A stretch of DNA of 64,000 bases, from positions 620,001 through 684,000 of the forward strand of contig BMWJ01000001.1 in NCBI GenBank assembly GCA_014651175.1. The letters are read 5' to 3'. The DNA is from Streptomyces clavifer (lineage in GTDB: Bacteria; Actinomycetota; Actinomycetes; Streptomycetales; Streptomycetaceae). Below, piece after piece: positions 44,695 to 53,166 of this stretch (within the stretch, counting starts at the first letter, position 1; every line of letters begins with the position of its first letter). Under the pieces are notes generated by a model. The model was not told where the DNA came from and ran no database searches. It saw nothing but the letters and a program-made list of their open reading frames with translations. The translations under genes and the position numbers were made by a program.

Positions 44695-45905
44695 GCGTCG
44701 GCCGTGGCGTCCTGGACGCTCCGGCCGCCACGGGGACGGAGCCGGCCCCGGAGCCGGCTGCCGTCCCGGCCGCGGGCGCGGCAGCGGCCCGGGGGGCCGC
44801 GTCGCTCCCCGGCACCGGGCAGGCCCCCGCGGCCGGCCGCCTGCGCGCCCTCGCCGCGCTGCACGCCGCCGAAGCGGACACCCGGCGCGGCCTGGCCCGG
44901 GAGGTCACCGACGCGATCCGCGAGGACGGGTTCGCCCGGCACTTCGTGGCCGCGCGCTTCGGCGGCGCGGAGGGGACCTTCGAGGACCTCACCCGTGCCG
45001 TCCTCCCGGTCGGCGAGAGCTGCGCGGCGACGGCGTGGTGCGCCTCGCTCGCCGCGTACGCGGCCCGACTGGCGTCCCATCTGCCCGAGGAGGGGCACCA
45101 GGAGCTGTGGGGCGCCGGCCCCGACACGCTGCTGGCGACCGGTCTGATGCCCGCCGGACGGGCGAGGCCGGCGGACGGCGGATGGCGGGTCACCGGCTGC
45201 TGGGCGTACGTCAGCGGCATCGCCTTCGCGGACTGGGCCGTCGTCTGCGCCGCGGCGGCGGGCGGCGACGAGCCGGCCGGGCTGCGCTTCTTCGCCGTGC
45301 CCCGGGGCGCGTACACCGTGCGCGAGACGTGGGACAGCGTCGGGATGCGGGCCACCGGCAGCCACACCGTCGTCGTCGATGACGTGTTCGTACCGCGGCA
45401 CCTGTCCTTCGAGCGCGCCGCCACCCTCACCGGACGCAATCCCACCTCCCGCGTGGCCTCGCACAACGTGCCGTTCCGGGGTGTCGGCGGTCTGACCTTC
45501 GTCGCCCCGGTCGTGGGCGCCGCCGCCGGGGCCCTGGCGGCCTGCGCCGCCACGCTCACCGGCCGCAGGCGCAGCCCGACGGCCGAACTGGACGTCGTCC
45601 GCGCGTCCGGGCGGATCGATGCCGCACGGCACCTCGTCGAGGAGAGCGCACGCGCGCTGGACCGGCGGCTGTTCGCCCCGCGGGAGCTCGCACGGAACGA
45701 GCGCAACGCCGCCTTCGCCGCCGAGACCCTGCGGGAGGCGGTCACGCTGCTCGTCGGCGCGGCCGGTACCTCCGGCCTCGGTGAGGGGCACTCCCTGCAG
45801 CGGTTCTGGCGGGACGTCACCTCGGCCACCAGCCATGTGGCACTCCAGTACGACACGGCCGCGCGCGAGAACTACGCGGCCGTACTGCTCGGCCCGAAGA
45901 ACTGA
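44691..45905 (+). CDS. flavin-dependent monooxygenase, acyl-CoA dehydrogenase fold (ActVA-ORF5-like)
   Basis: A 404-residue protein of the acyl-CoA dehydrogenase/HpaB superfamily: REDGFARHFVAARFGG, CAATAWCASLAAYAA, GWRVTGCWAYVSGIAFADWAVV and a C-terminal segment RFWRDVTSATSHVALQYD. This layout is that of two-component FMN-dependent hydroxylases in aromatic polyketide pathways, which hydroxylate phenolic rings with FMNH2 from a partner reductase. An Ala/Pro-rich N-terminal leader of about 40 residues is unusual. GTG start at 44691, overlapping the preceding stop. Confidence 0.8.
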   Translation: MSVGRGVLDAPAATGTEPAPEPAAVPAAGAAAARGAASLPGTGQAPAAGRLRALAALHAAEADTRRGLAREVTDAIREDGFARHFVAARFGGAEGTFEDLTRAVLPVGESCAATAWCASLAAYAARLASHLPEEGHQELWGAGPDTLLATGLMPAGRARPADGGWRVTGCWAYVSGIAFADWAVVCAAAAGGDEPAGLRFFAVPRGAYTVRETWDSVGMRATGSHTVVVDDVFVPRHLSFERAATLTGRNPTSRVASHNVPFRGVGGLTFVAPVVGAAAGALAACAATLTGRRRSPTAELDVVRASGRIDAARHLVEESARALDRRLFAPRELARNERNAAFAAETLREAVTLLVGAAGTSGLGEGHSLQRFWRDVTSATSHVALQYDTAARENYAAVLLGPKN

Positions 45906-45947
45906 GCGGGGACCGGGGCGCGGGATCGGCGAAGAGGCGCGGGAACG

Positions 45948-45990
45948 GCGAAGGGGCGTCCGGGACGAGAGGTCCCGGACGCCCCTTCGC
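45948..45990. terminator. strong terminator after flavin monooxygenase
   Basis: 19-bp perfect inverted repeat (45948-45966 with 45972-45990, GCGAAGGGGCGTCCGGGAC arms), 5-nt loop, between convergent operons. Confidence 0.9.
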
Positions 45991-45997
45991 GCGCGCC

Positions 45998-47278
45998 TCA
46001 GGCGGGTACGGACTGCCGTCCGCCCGCGGCCGCCGCGGACCGCGGGGCGGTGCGGGGCAGCTTCTTGAGGTCGAACCCCGGCTGCCGCACCGTCGCGGGC
46101 GTCAGATCCGTGCCCGCCGTCAGCAGCCGCCGGGCGATGCCGTGGTCCGCGGGGCGGTTCACCGACTCGACGCCCGTCAGCCGGCCGTCCCGGAAGCAGA
46201 AGACGGAGAACCGCCCGCCCTCGGGGTCGCCGACGGTCACCGTCGTGTCGTGGCCCGCCGTCAGCCCGGCGATCTGCAGGCGCAGGGCGTACTGCTCCGA
46301 CCAGAACCACGGGACGGAGGTGTACGCGTAGGGCTCGCCGCAGATGGCCGCGGCGACGCACCGCGCCTGGTCGGAGGCGTTCTGCACGGACTCCAGGCGG
46401 ATGTGCCGGCCGGCCTGCGGGCCGGGGAAGCGGGCGCAGTCGCCGAGCGCGTAGATGTCCGGGTCCTCGGTCCGCAGCCGTTCGTCCACGACGACGCCGT
46501 CACCGACGAGCAGCCCCGCGGAGAGCGCGGGCGCGGTGTTGGGGAGCACCCCGATGCCGACCACGACCAGGTCCGCGGCGATCCGCTCGCCGCCGTCCAG
46601 CTCCACGACGTGCACCCGGCCCCCGCCGTCGCCGTGCAGTGCCGCCACCTCGCGGCCGAGCAGCAGCCGGACCCCCTGGGCGCGGTGCTCCGCGACGAGC
46701 CGGTCCGACATCACGGGTGTCAGGGCGCGGGCCAGGGCCCGTGGCTGCGCCTCCACCACCGTCACCTCGTGGCCGAGTCCGCGAGCGGTGGCCGCGACCT
46801 CGAGGCCGATGAACCCCGCCCCGACCACGACGAGCTGCCGCGGCGGCCCGGTCAGGCGGAGCCGCAGGTCCTCGGCGTCCGCGAGCCCGCGCAGCGAGAG
46901 CACCCCGGTCAGCGAGGCCCCGGGCACCGGCAGGGTGCGCGGCCTGCATCCGGTCGCCAGGACCAGCGAACCGTACGGGAGGCGGAGACCCGACTCCAGC
47001 AGCACGGTGTGCCGGTCCCGGTCGACGGAGGCGACCCGGTCGCCCGTCAGCAGCTCGATGTCCTGCTCGGCGAAGAACGACGCGGGCCGCAGCAGGACCT
47101 CGTCGGCCGTCACCGAGCCCGTGAGGTAGCCCTTCGACAGCGGGGGACGGTGGCAGGGGCCCGGCGGTTCGTCGCCGACGAGTGTGATCCGCCCCTGGAA
47201 TCCGCGGCTGCGCAGGGCGCACGCGGTGTCGAAGCCCGCCTGGCCCGCTCCGGCGACGACCACCGGGTGCGCGGCCAT
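45998..47278 (-). CDS. ferredoxin reductase, FAD/NAD(P)H dependent
   Basis: A 426-residue pyridine nucleotide-disulfide oxidoreductase-like reductase: FAD motif VVAGAGQAGFDTACALR, NAD(P)H motif VVVGAGFIGLEVAATARGLG, and the C-terminal FAD-binding DIYALGDCARFPG. The family (with rubredoxin or ferredoxin partners) transfers electrons from NAD(P)H to the adjacent 2Fe-2S ferredoxin and then to a P450. Its start overlaps the ferredoxin stop by a single nucleotide (ATGA-type), so they are co-translated. Confidence 0.92.
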   Translation of the reverse strand: MAAHPVVVAGAGQAGFDTACALRSRGFQGRITLVGDEPPGPCHRPPLSKGYLTGSVTADEVLLRPASFFAEQDIELLTGDRVASVDRDRHTVLLESGLRLPYGSLVLATGCRPRTLPVPGASLTGVLSLRGLADAEDLRLRLTGPPRQLVVVGAGFIGLEVAATARGLGHEVTVVEAQPRALARALTPVMSDRLVAEHRAQGVRLLLGREVAALHGDGGGRVHVVELDGGERIAADLVVVGIGVLPNTAPALSAGLLVGDGVVVDERLRTEDPDIYALGDCARFPGPQAGRHIRLESVQNASDQARCVAAAICGEPYAYTSVPWFWSEQYALRLQIAGLTAGHDTTVTVGDPEGGRFSVFCFRDGRLTGVESVNRPADHGIARRLLTAGTDLTPATVRQPGFDLKKLPRTAPRSAAAAGGRQSVPA

Positions 47279-47601
47279 CAGCTCTGCGCCTCGGGCAGGT
47301 GGACCAGCAGTCCGTCGAGCTCCTCGGAGATGGGCAGCTGGCAGCTCAGCCGGCTGAACTCGTTGCGCTCGCAGGCGGTGCCGTACAGCACGTCGTCCTC
47401 GACGGAGTCCATCGCGGGCAGCGGCAGCGTGTTCGCCTCGTCGACGTACACGTGGCAGGTGCCGCACTGGGCGGAGCCGCCGCACTGCGCCTCGATGCCG
47501 TCGATGTTGTTGAGCTTCGCACCGCGCATGACCGTGCCGGGCGCCCGGACGTCGACGACGGTGACGGTACCGTTCGGATGCTTGTAGGTGATCTTGGCCA
47601 T
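47278..47601 (-). CDS. adrenodoxin-type 2Fe-2S ferredoxin
   Basis: A 107-residue ferredoxin: a first Cys in AQCGGSAQCGTCHVYV (C-x5-C-x2-C), with the fourth Cys in LSCQLPI, the vertebrate-adrenodoxin/putidaredoxin pattern. It carries electrons between the reductase and a P450. It is in an operon with the reductase and lies 129 nt downstream of the P450 gene, beyond a terminator-like hairpin. Confidence 0.95.
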   Translation of the reverse strand: MAKITYKHPNGTVTVVDVRAPGTVMRGAKLNNIDGIEAQCGGSAQCGTCHVYVDEANTLPLPAMDSVEDDVLYGTACERNEFSRLSCQLPISEELDGLLVHLPEAQS

Positions 47602-47659
47602 GGCGTGCTCTCCTCGTGGAATGTCGGTCGGCCGTGGGGGTGTGCTGTTTCCGCGGGAT

Positions 47660-47723
47660 CCCGGTGATCCCCGCCCCGCCGGCCGCCGTCGTGCGGGCCG
47701 GCCCGGGGGCGGGGATCACCGGG
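47660..47723. terminator. long inverted repeat between P450 and ferredoxin genes
   Basis: An 18-bp perfect stem (47660-47677 with 47706-47723) plus an inner 7-bp stem (47678-47684 with 47696-47702). On the reverse strand it follows the P450 stop, so it should terminate or attenuate before the ferredoxin operon. Confidence 0.85.
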
Positions 47724-47729
47724 CCGGGG

Positions 47730-48959
47730 TCACCAGGTGACCGGCAGCTCCCACAGGCCGTAGATGACGGCACCCTCCTTGCGTGGGATCTCCAGGAAGG
47801 GCTTGGCGAGCCGGAGCGTCGGAATCCGCTGGAAGAGCTTGCTCCACACGATCTCCAGTTCGAGGCGGGCCAGGTCCGCGCCGATGCAGTGGTGCACGCC
47901 GTGTCCGAAGCCCAGGTGCTTGCGGCTGCCGCGGCGGATGTCGAGCTTCTCCGGCTCGGGGAAGACCTCCGGGTCCCGGTTGGCGGCCAGGCCGAGGCAG
48001 AGGATGCCGTCGCCCTTGCGGATGACCTGGCCGGCCACCTCGATGTCCTCCAGCGCGACCCGCGGCACGGCGGTGTCGCCGATGGTCGCGAACCGCACCA
48101 GCTCCTCCACGGCCGGCTTGACCAGGGAGGGGTCGTTCAGCAGGAGTTCCAGCTGGTCGGGGTTCTCCAGCAGGCAGGCCGTGCCCAGCGAGATCTGGCT
48201 GGCGGTCGTCTCGTGCCCGCCGTTCATCAGCAGCCGGACCATGTTGAAGAGGTCGCGGTCGGTGTACTCCTCGCCGGAGGCCTCGTAGTCGGCCATCGCC
48301 CGGCTGAGCAGGTCCTCGCCCGGCTCCTCCTTCTTCTGCTTGATCAGCTCGCTGATGTACGCGTTCACCTCGACGATCGCGGCCTGCCGCTCCTCCGTGG
48401 AGCTGTGGCCGCCCAGCAGGGCCGTGCCGTGCTTGATGAAGAACTCGTGCTGGTCCTGCGGGATGCCCAGCAGCTCGCAGATCACGGTCATCGGCACGGC
48501 CAGCGAGAAGACCCGGTGGAAGTCGGCCGGGGCCTCCATCGCCAGCAGCTTGTCCAGGTGCTCGTCGACGATCTCCTCGATGCGCGGACGCAGCCGCTGG
48601 ACCTGCCGGTGGGTGAAGGTGAGCGCGGCCTTGCGCCGGGTGCTGCTGTGCGCGGCCCCGTCGTAGCCGATGAACGAGGTCTCGGTCCGGTACTCCGGCG
48701 GCGCGACGAAGTAGAACGGGAAGTTGTCGTGCCTGCGCGACGCGCTCAACCGGGGGTCGGTGAGCAGCGTCCGTATGGTCTCGTAGCCCGTGACCGTCCA
48801 GATGCGCAGGCCGGAGCCGTCCAGCGTGACCTCCGAGACATCCTTCTCGATCATGTCGGCGTACTGGGCCGGCGGGGTGAACGGGCACGTGCGCTTGTAC
48901 GGAAACGTCGCCGCCTCCGCCTCGGCAGGGGCAGCTGACTCCAGATCACTGATGGTCAC
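47730..48959 (-). CDS. cytochrome P450
   Basis: A 409-residue class-I bacterial P450: I-helix oxygen-activation motif LLMNGGHETTAS, K-helix EELVR (ExxR), and the heme-Cys loop FGHGVHHCIGADLAR. It would hydroxylate a pathway intermediate using electrons from the neighbouring ferredoxin/reductase. GTG at 48959 starts the protein (TISDLESAAP). It is divergent from the CoA-transferase-like gene at 49165 with 205 nt between. Confidence 0.95.
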   Translation of the reverse strand: MTISDLESAAPAEAEAATFPYKRTCPFTPPAQYADMIEKDVSEVTLDGSGLRIWTVTGYETIRTLLTDPRLSASRRHDNFPFYFVAPPEYRTETSFIGYDGAAHSSTRRKAALTFTHRQVQRLRPRIEEIVDEHLDKLLAMEAPADFHRVFSLAVPMTVICELLGIPQDQHEFFIKHGTALLGGHSSTEERQAAIVEVNAYISELIKQKKEEPGEDLLSRAMADYEASGEEYTDRDLFNMVRLLMNGGHETTASQISLGTACLLENPDQLELLLNDPSLVKPAVEELVRFATIGDTAVPRVALEDIEVAGQVIRKGDGILCLGLAANRDPEVFPEPEKLDIRRGSRKHLGFGHGVHHCIGADLARLELEIVWSKLFQRIPTLRLAKPFLEIPRKEGAVIYGLWELPVTW

Positions 48960-49164
48960 AGCGGATCGATCCTCTCCGGGGTACGTCGGGGCAGCGGGAG
49001 CGGCCGGGCAGCAGTACACCCAACGGGGCTGGGGCCCCGGTCGAGCGGACGCGGAGCGGTACCGGGTCCGGGGGAGCCGTGGTCCGGCCCGCCTCATGCC
49101 GGGCGCGAGCCGGGGCGCGCAGGCTTGCCGGGGCCGCGACCCAGGAGGACCCGGAGGACCAGCG

Positions 49165-50406
49165 ATGACCACACCCCCCGCAGGACCGGAGCCGGACGGG
49201 ACCGGGAACGGAACCGGGAACGGGCCGGGCGCGAGGCGCGCGGACGGGCCCGGCGGGCGGCCCGGGAACGGCCCCCTGCACGGCCTGAGGGTCCTCGAAC
49301 TCGCCGCGATAGGACCCGCCCCGTTCGCCTGCATGATGTTCGCCGACCTGGGCGCCGACGTGGTCCGGGTGGACCGGGCGGACGGCAGGCGCTCCTTCAC
49401 CGACTGGCACCGGGAGCTGGACCGGGGCCGCCGCACGGTGGCCCTCGACCTGAAGGACCCGTCCGGCGTCGCGGACCTCCTGCGCCTGATGGACGGCGCC
49501 GACGTACTCGTGGAGGGGTTCCGGCCCGGGGTCGCGGAGCGGCTGGGCATCGGCCCGGACGTCTGCCGGGAGCGCAACCCCGGACTCGTCTACGCCCGGA
49601 TGACCGGATGGGGGCAGGACGGCCCGCTGGCCGACGCCCCCGGCCACGACATCAACTACCTCGCCCTGACCGGGGCGCTGTACGCGATCGGCGAGGCGGG
49701 CGGCCCTCCGGTGCCGCCCGTCAACCTGCTCGGCGACTTCGGCGGCGGCGCGATGTTCCTGGTCACCGGCGTCCTCGCCGCGCTCCACGAGCGCCGCTCC
49801 TCCGGCCTCGGACAGGTCGTCGACGCGGCGATCGTCGACGGGGTCAACACCCTGCTGGCCATGGCCACGGGCATGGCCGACGCCGGCCACTGGCGGCACG
49901 AGCGCGGGGCGAACCTGCTCGACGGAGGCGCTCCCTACTACACCTGCTACGTGTGCGCCGACGGAGGCCATGTCGCGGTGGGCGCCCTGGAGGAACGGTT
50001 CTACGGCGCCCTGCTGGCCGGACTCGGGATCGGCCCCGACCGGCTCCCGGACCGCGCCGACCCCGCCAACTGGCCCGCCCTGCGACGGAAGTTCGCCGGC
50101 CGGTTCCTGCTCCACGACCGGGACACCTGGGCCCGGCTGTTCGACGGAACGGAGGCCTGCGTCACCCCCGTGCTGCGCATCGACGAGGCCCCGGCGCACC
50201 CGCACCAGCGGGCCCGCGGCGGCGGGCCGGCCGCTCCCGCGCCCCGCTTCAGCCGCACTCCGGCACTGCGCCGGAGGTCCACCTGGGCTCCAGCGGTCCT
50301 CCGTGCACCCGCCCGAACCTGGGGCGAACAGCCGGACCTGTCGGCCGGTGCCGTCGGAACATCCGCCGGCCGGTCGGCACCAGACCAAGGGAGCGGCGAT
50401 GGCTGA
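49165..50406 (+). CDS. alpha-methylacyl-CoA racemase/CaiB-type CoA-transferase family protein
   Basis: A 413-residue family-III CoA-transferase-like protein: GLRVLELAAIGPAPFACMMFADLGADVVRV, the racemase-type GHDINYLALTGAL (His/Asp), and VYARMTGWGQDGP. Members epimerise 2-methylacyl-CoA or transfer CoA. The sequence near GHDINYLAL resembles racemases (AMACR), but I cannot exclude a CoA transferase. The C-terminal 60 residues are Pro/Arg-rich and of low complexity. It is first in the long operon 49165-60885 (seven overlapping or near-adjacent genes at first). Confidence 0.75.
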   Translation: MTTPPAGPEPDGTGNGTGNGPGARRADGPGGRPGNGPLHGLRVLELAAIGPAPFACMMFADLGADVVRVDRADGRRSFTDWHRELDRGRRTVALDLKDPSGVADLLRLMDGADVLVEGFRPGVAERLGIGPDVCRERNPGLVYARMTGWGQDGPLADAPGHDINYLALTGALYAIGEAGGPPVPPVNLLGDFGGGAMFLVTGVLAALHERRSSGLGQVVDAAIVDGVNTLLAMATGMADAGHWRHERGANLLDGGAPYYTCYVCADGGHVAVGALEERFYGALLAGLGIGPDRLPDRADPANWPALRRKFAGRFLLHDRDTWARLFDGTEACVTPVLRIDEAPAHPHQRARGGGPAAPAPRFSRTPALRRRSTWAPAVLRAPARTWGEQPDLSAGAVGTSAGRSAPDQGSGDG

Positions 50407-52018
50407 GCAGTTCCAGCTCTACGACACGACCCTGCGCGACGGCACCCAGCAGGAAGGCATGGTGCTGACGGTCGAGGACAAACTCGCCGTCGCCCGCCGG
50501 CTCGACGACCTCGGGGTGGGATTCATCGAGGGCGGCTGGCCCGGAGCCGTACCGAAGGACACCGAGTTCTTCCGCCGGGCCCGTACCGAACTCGACCTGG
50601 GGAACGCCGTGCTCGCGGCCTTCGGAGCCACCCGCCGCCCAGGGGTGCCCGCCTCCCTGGACCCGCAGGTGCGCGCGCTGCTGGAGGCCGAGACCCCTGT
50701 GGTGACCCTGGTCGCCAAGAGCCACACCGGCCATGTGCGCAACGCCCTGCGCACCACGCTCGCCGAGAACCTGGCCATGATCAGCGGCACGGTACGCCAC
50801 CTGGTGCACGCCGGCCGGCGGGTCTTCGTCGACGCCGAGCACTACTTCGACGGATACCAGCTCAACCGCGAGTACGCCCTGGCCGTCGTCCGCGCGGCGG
50901 CCGAGGCCGGTGCGGAGACCGTCGTCCTGTGCGACACCAACGGCGGGTCGCTGCCCGACGAGGTGCGGACCGTCGTCACCGAGACGCTCGACCTCACCGG
51001 CGTACCGCTCGGCATCCACGCCCACAACGACAGCGGCTGCGCCGTGGCCAACACCATGGCGGCGGTCGACGCCGGCGCGGTCCAGGCCCAGGGCACCGCG
51101 CACGGCTACGGCGAACGGTGCGGCAACGCCGACCTGTTCACCGTCATCGCCAATCTGGTGCTCAAGCGAGGCCGCGAGGTGATCCCGCTGGAGAAGCTGC
51201 GGGAACTGGCCCGGACCGGCCGGGCGGTCACCGAGCTGACCCAGGTGCCCGGCAGTGCCGCCGCACCGTACATCGGCGGCTCCGCCTTCACCCACAAGGC
51301 CGGCCTGCACGCCTCCGCGCTGCGCGTCGACCCCGACCTCTACCAGCACACCACCCCCGAGTTCGTCGGCAACACCATGCGCACCCTCGTCTCCGACATG
51401 GGCGGGCGCTCGTCGATCGAGCTCAAGGCACGCGAACTGGGATACGCCGTCGAAGCGGGCTCCGACGAAGTGGCCCGCGCCGCGACCCGGGTCAAGGAGA
51501 TGGAGAGCGACGGCTACAGCTTCGAGTCCGCCGACGCCTCCTTCGAGCTGCTCCTGCGCGAGGAACTCGACGGCGGACCCCGGCCCCGCCCGTTCGACGT
51601 CGAGTCCTGGTCCGTCGGAGTGACCGGGACCGGTGACGAGGTGCGTACCGAGGCCACCGTACGACTGACCGTCCAGGGGCGGTCCGTCACCGCCACCGGC
51701 CACGGGAACGGTCCCGTCAACGCCATGGACACCGCGCTGCACACGGCGCTGGACCCCTGCTTCCCCGCCCTGTCCCGCCTCGAACTGACCGACTACCGGG
51801 TGCGGGTGCTCAGCGGCGAGACCGGCAGCGGTGCCGCCGCCCGGGTGCTCATCTCCTACCGGGACGGGGAGCGCAGCTGGGGCACCGTCGGCGTGGACGG
51901 CAACACGACGGCGGCCAGCTGGCAGGCGCTCCTCGACGCCGTCCACTACGTCCTGCTCGACGGGCCGCCCGGCCGGGTCGAGGACGCCCCGCCCCTGGCC
52001 GCCGCCGTACCGGGCTGA
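50399..52018 (+). CDS. cimA: citramalate synthase
   Basis: A 539-residue enzyme of the LeuA/CimA type: metal/substrate motif YDTTLRDGTQQEGM at the N terminus, IEGGWPGAVPKD, HAHNDSGCAVANTM (metal HxH), GYGERCGNADL, and a C-terminal LeuA-like regulatory domain (about 400-539). The GWPG and Gln-Glu pattern matches citramalate synthase (pyruvate plus acetyl-CoA to citramalate) more than isopropylmalate synthase. In a biosynthetic cluster this could feed 2-ketobutyrate and so propionyl-CoA (inference). It overlaps the preceding gene by 8 nt. Confidence 0.85.
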   Translation: MAEQFQLYDTTLRDGTQQEGMVLTVEDKLAVARRLDDLGVGFIEGGWPGAVPKDTEFFRRARTELDLGNAVLAAFGATRRPGVPASLDPQVRALLEAETPVVTLVAKSHTGHVRNALRTTLAENLAMISGTVRHLVHAGRRVFVDAEHYFDGYQLNREYALAVVRAAAEAGAETVVLCDTNGGSLPDEVRTVVTETLDLTGVPLGIHAHNDSGCAVANTMAAVDAGAVQAQGTAHGYGERCGNADLFTVIANLVLKRGREVIPLEKLRELARTGRAVTELTQVPGSAAAPYIGGSAFTHKAGLHASALRVDPDLYQHTTPEFVGNTMRTLVSDMGGRSSIELKARELGYAVEAGSDEVARAATRVKEMESDGYSFESADASFELLLREELDGGPRPRPFDVESWSVGVTGTGDEVRTEATVRLTVQGRSVTATGHGNGPVNAMDTALHTALDPCFPALSRLELTDYRVRVLSGETGSGAAARVLISYRDGERSWGTVGVDGNTTAASWQALLDAVHYVLLDGPPGRVEDAPPLAAAVPG

Positions 52019-52042
52019 GCCCCGAACCTCTCTGGAGTGACA

Positions 52043-53077
52043 GTGCGTCTGGAAGACGTCTACATACGGGGGACCTCCACACGGCTTCCCTCCCGCCTGG
52101 CGGTAGCCGACGCCGTCGCCTCGGGGGCCTGCCCGCCCCGGGTGGCAGCGGCCACCGGCATGGAGTCGGTGGCGTACTCACCCGACGAGTCCGCCGCCGA
52201 GATGGCCGCGGCCGCGGCCAGGACCGCCCTGCACCGGGCGGACAGCCACGGTGGCGACGTCGATCTGCTGCTGCACGCCGACACCTACCACCAGGGCCAG
52301 GACCTGTGGCCGGTCGCCTCGTACATCCAGCGCGAGGCGCTCGGCAACACCTGCCAGGCCGTCGAGATCCGGCAGATGTCCAACGGCGGACTCGCCGCAC
52401 TCGACCTCGCCACCGCCTACCTCACCGCGGGGCACGGCCACGGCGACGCACTGATCACCACCGCCGACCGGTTCTGCGCCCCCGGCATCGACCGCTGGAA
52501 CACCGACCCGGGCACCCCGTACGCCGACAGTGCCACCTCCCTCGTACTGTCCCGGCGCGGCGGCTTCGCCCGGCTGGTCTCGCTCGCCCTGTACGCGGAC
52601 CCCGAGCTGGAGCCGCTGCACCGCGGGGACGACCCGTTCACCCCCGCACCCTTCGCCCACCGGATGCCCGTCGACTTCGACGAGGCCAAGCGCGCCTTCG
52701 TCGGCCGCACCGGCATCTCGTACGCGATCACCCGGGCCCACAACGGCCAGCAGACGGTGATCAAGCAGGCGCTGGCCGACGCCGGGTCCGAGCTGGGCGA
52801 GGCGGACTGGGTCGTGCTGCCGCACTTCGGCCGCCGGCGTCTGCAGGCCATCTACTACAAGCCGTTCGGCATCGATCCCGACCGCACCACCTGGGACTAC
52901 AGCCGGACGGTCGGTCACCTCGGGGCCGGCGACCAGTTCGCCGGACTCGACCACCTGCTGGTCTCGGGCCGCGCCTCGCCCGGCGACCGGTGCGTCCTCG
53001 TCAGCGTCGGTGCCGGATACAGCTGGGGCTGCGCCGTCGTGGACATCCTGCGACGCCCGGACTGGGCGGCCCCGTAA
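52043..53077 (+). CDS. KASIII-like priming ketosynthase/acyltransferase with Ser in place of catalytic Cys
   Basis: A 344-residue FabH-like thiolase-fold protein. The nucleophile region reads EIRQMSNGGLAALDLA, with Ser113 where FabH has Cys (C-A-G-F). Ser at this position is known in DpsC of daunorubicin biosynthesis, which selects propionyl-CoA as starter. The downstream His is in VVLPHFGRRRL and the third residue seems to be Asp in VGHLGAGDQFAG, as in CerJ/DpsC-type acyltransferases. It could prime the polyketide chain with a non-acetate starter or act as an acyltransferase. Start taken as GTG 52043 (GGAG spacing); GTG 52037 is an alternative. Confidence 0.85.
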   Translation: MRLEDVYIRGTSTRLPSRLAVADAVASGACPPRVAAATGMESVAYSPDESAAEMAAAAARTALHRADSHGGDVDLLLHADTYHQGQDLWPVASYIQREALGNTCQAVEIRQMSNGGLAALDLATAYLTAGHGHGDALITTADRFCAPGIDRWNTDPGTPYADSATSLVLSRRGGFARLVSLALYADPELEPLHRGDDPFTPAPFAHRMPVDFDEAKRAFVGRTGISYAITRAHNGQQTVIKQALADAGSELGEADWVVLPHFGRRRLQAIYYKPFGIDPDRTTWDYSRTVGHLGAGDQFAGLDHLLVSGRASPGDRCVLVSVGAGYSWGCAVVDILRRPDWAAP

Positions 53078-53166
53078 CGGTCCACCGGTTCTCAAGTTCC
53101 GCTTGAGCACTTCATGTCAGCCTTGTGATCCGCCCTGCTGCGGACTGTCCGAAGGGAAGGTTTGCC

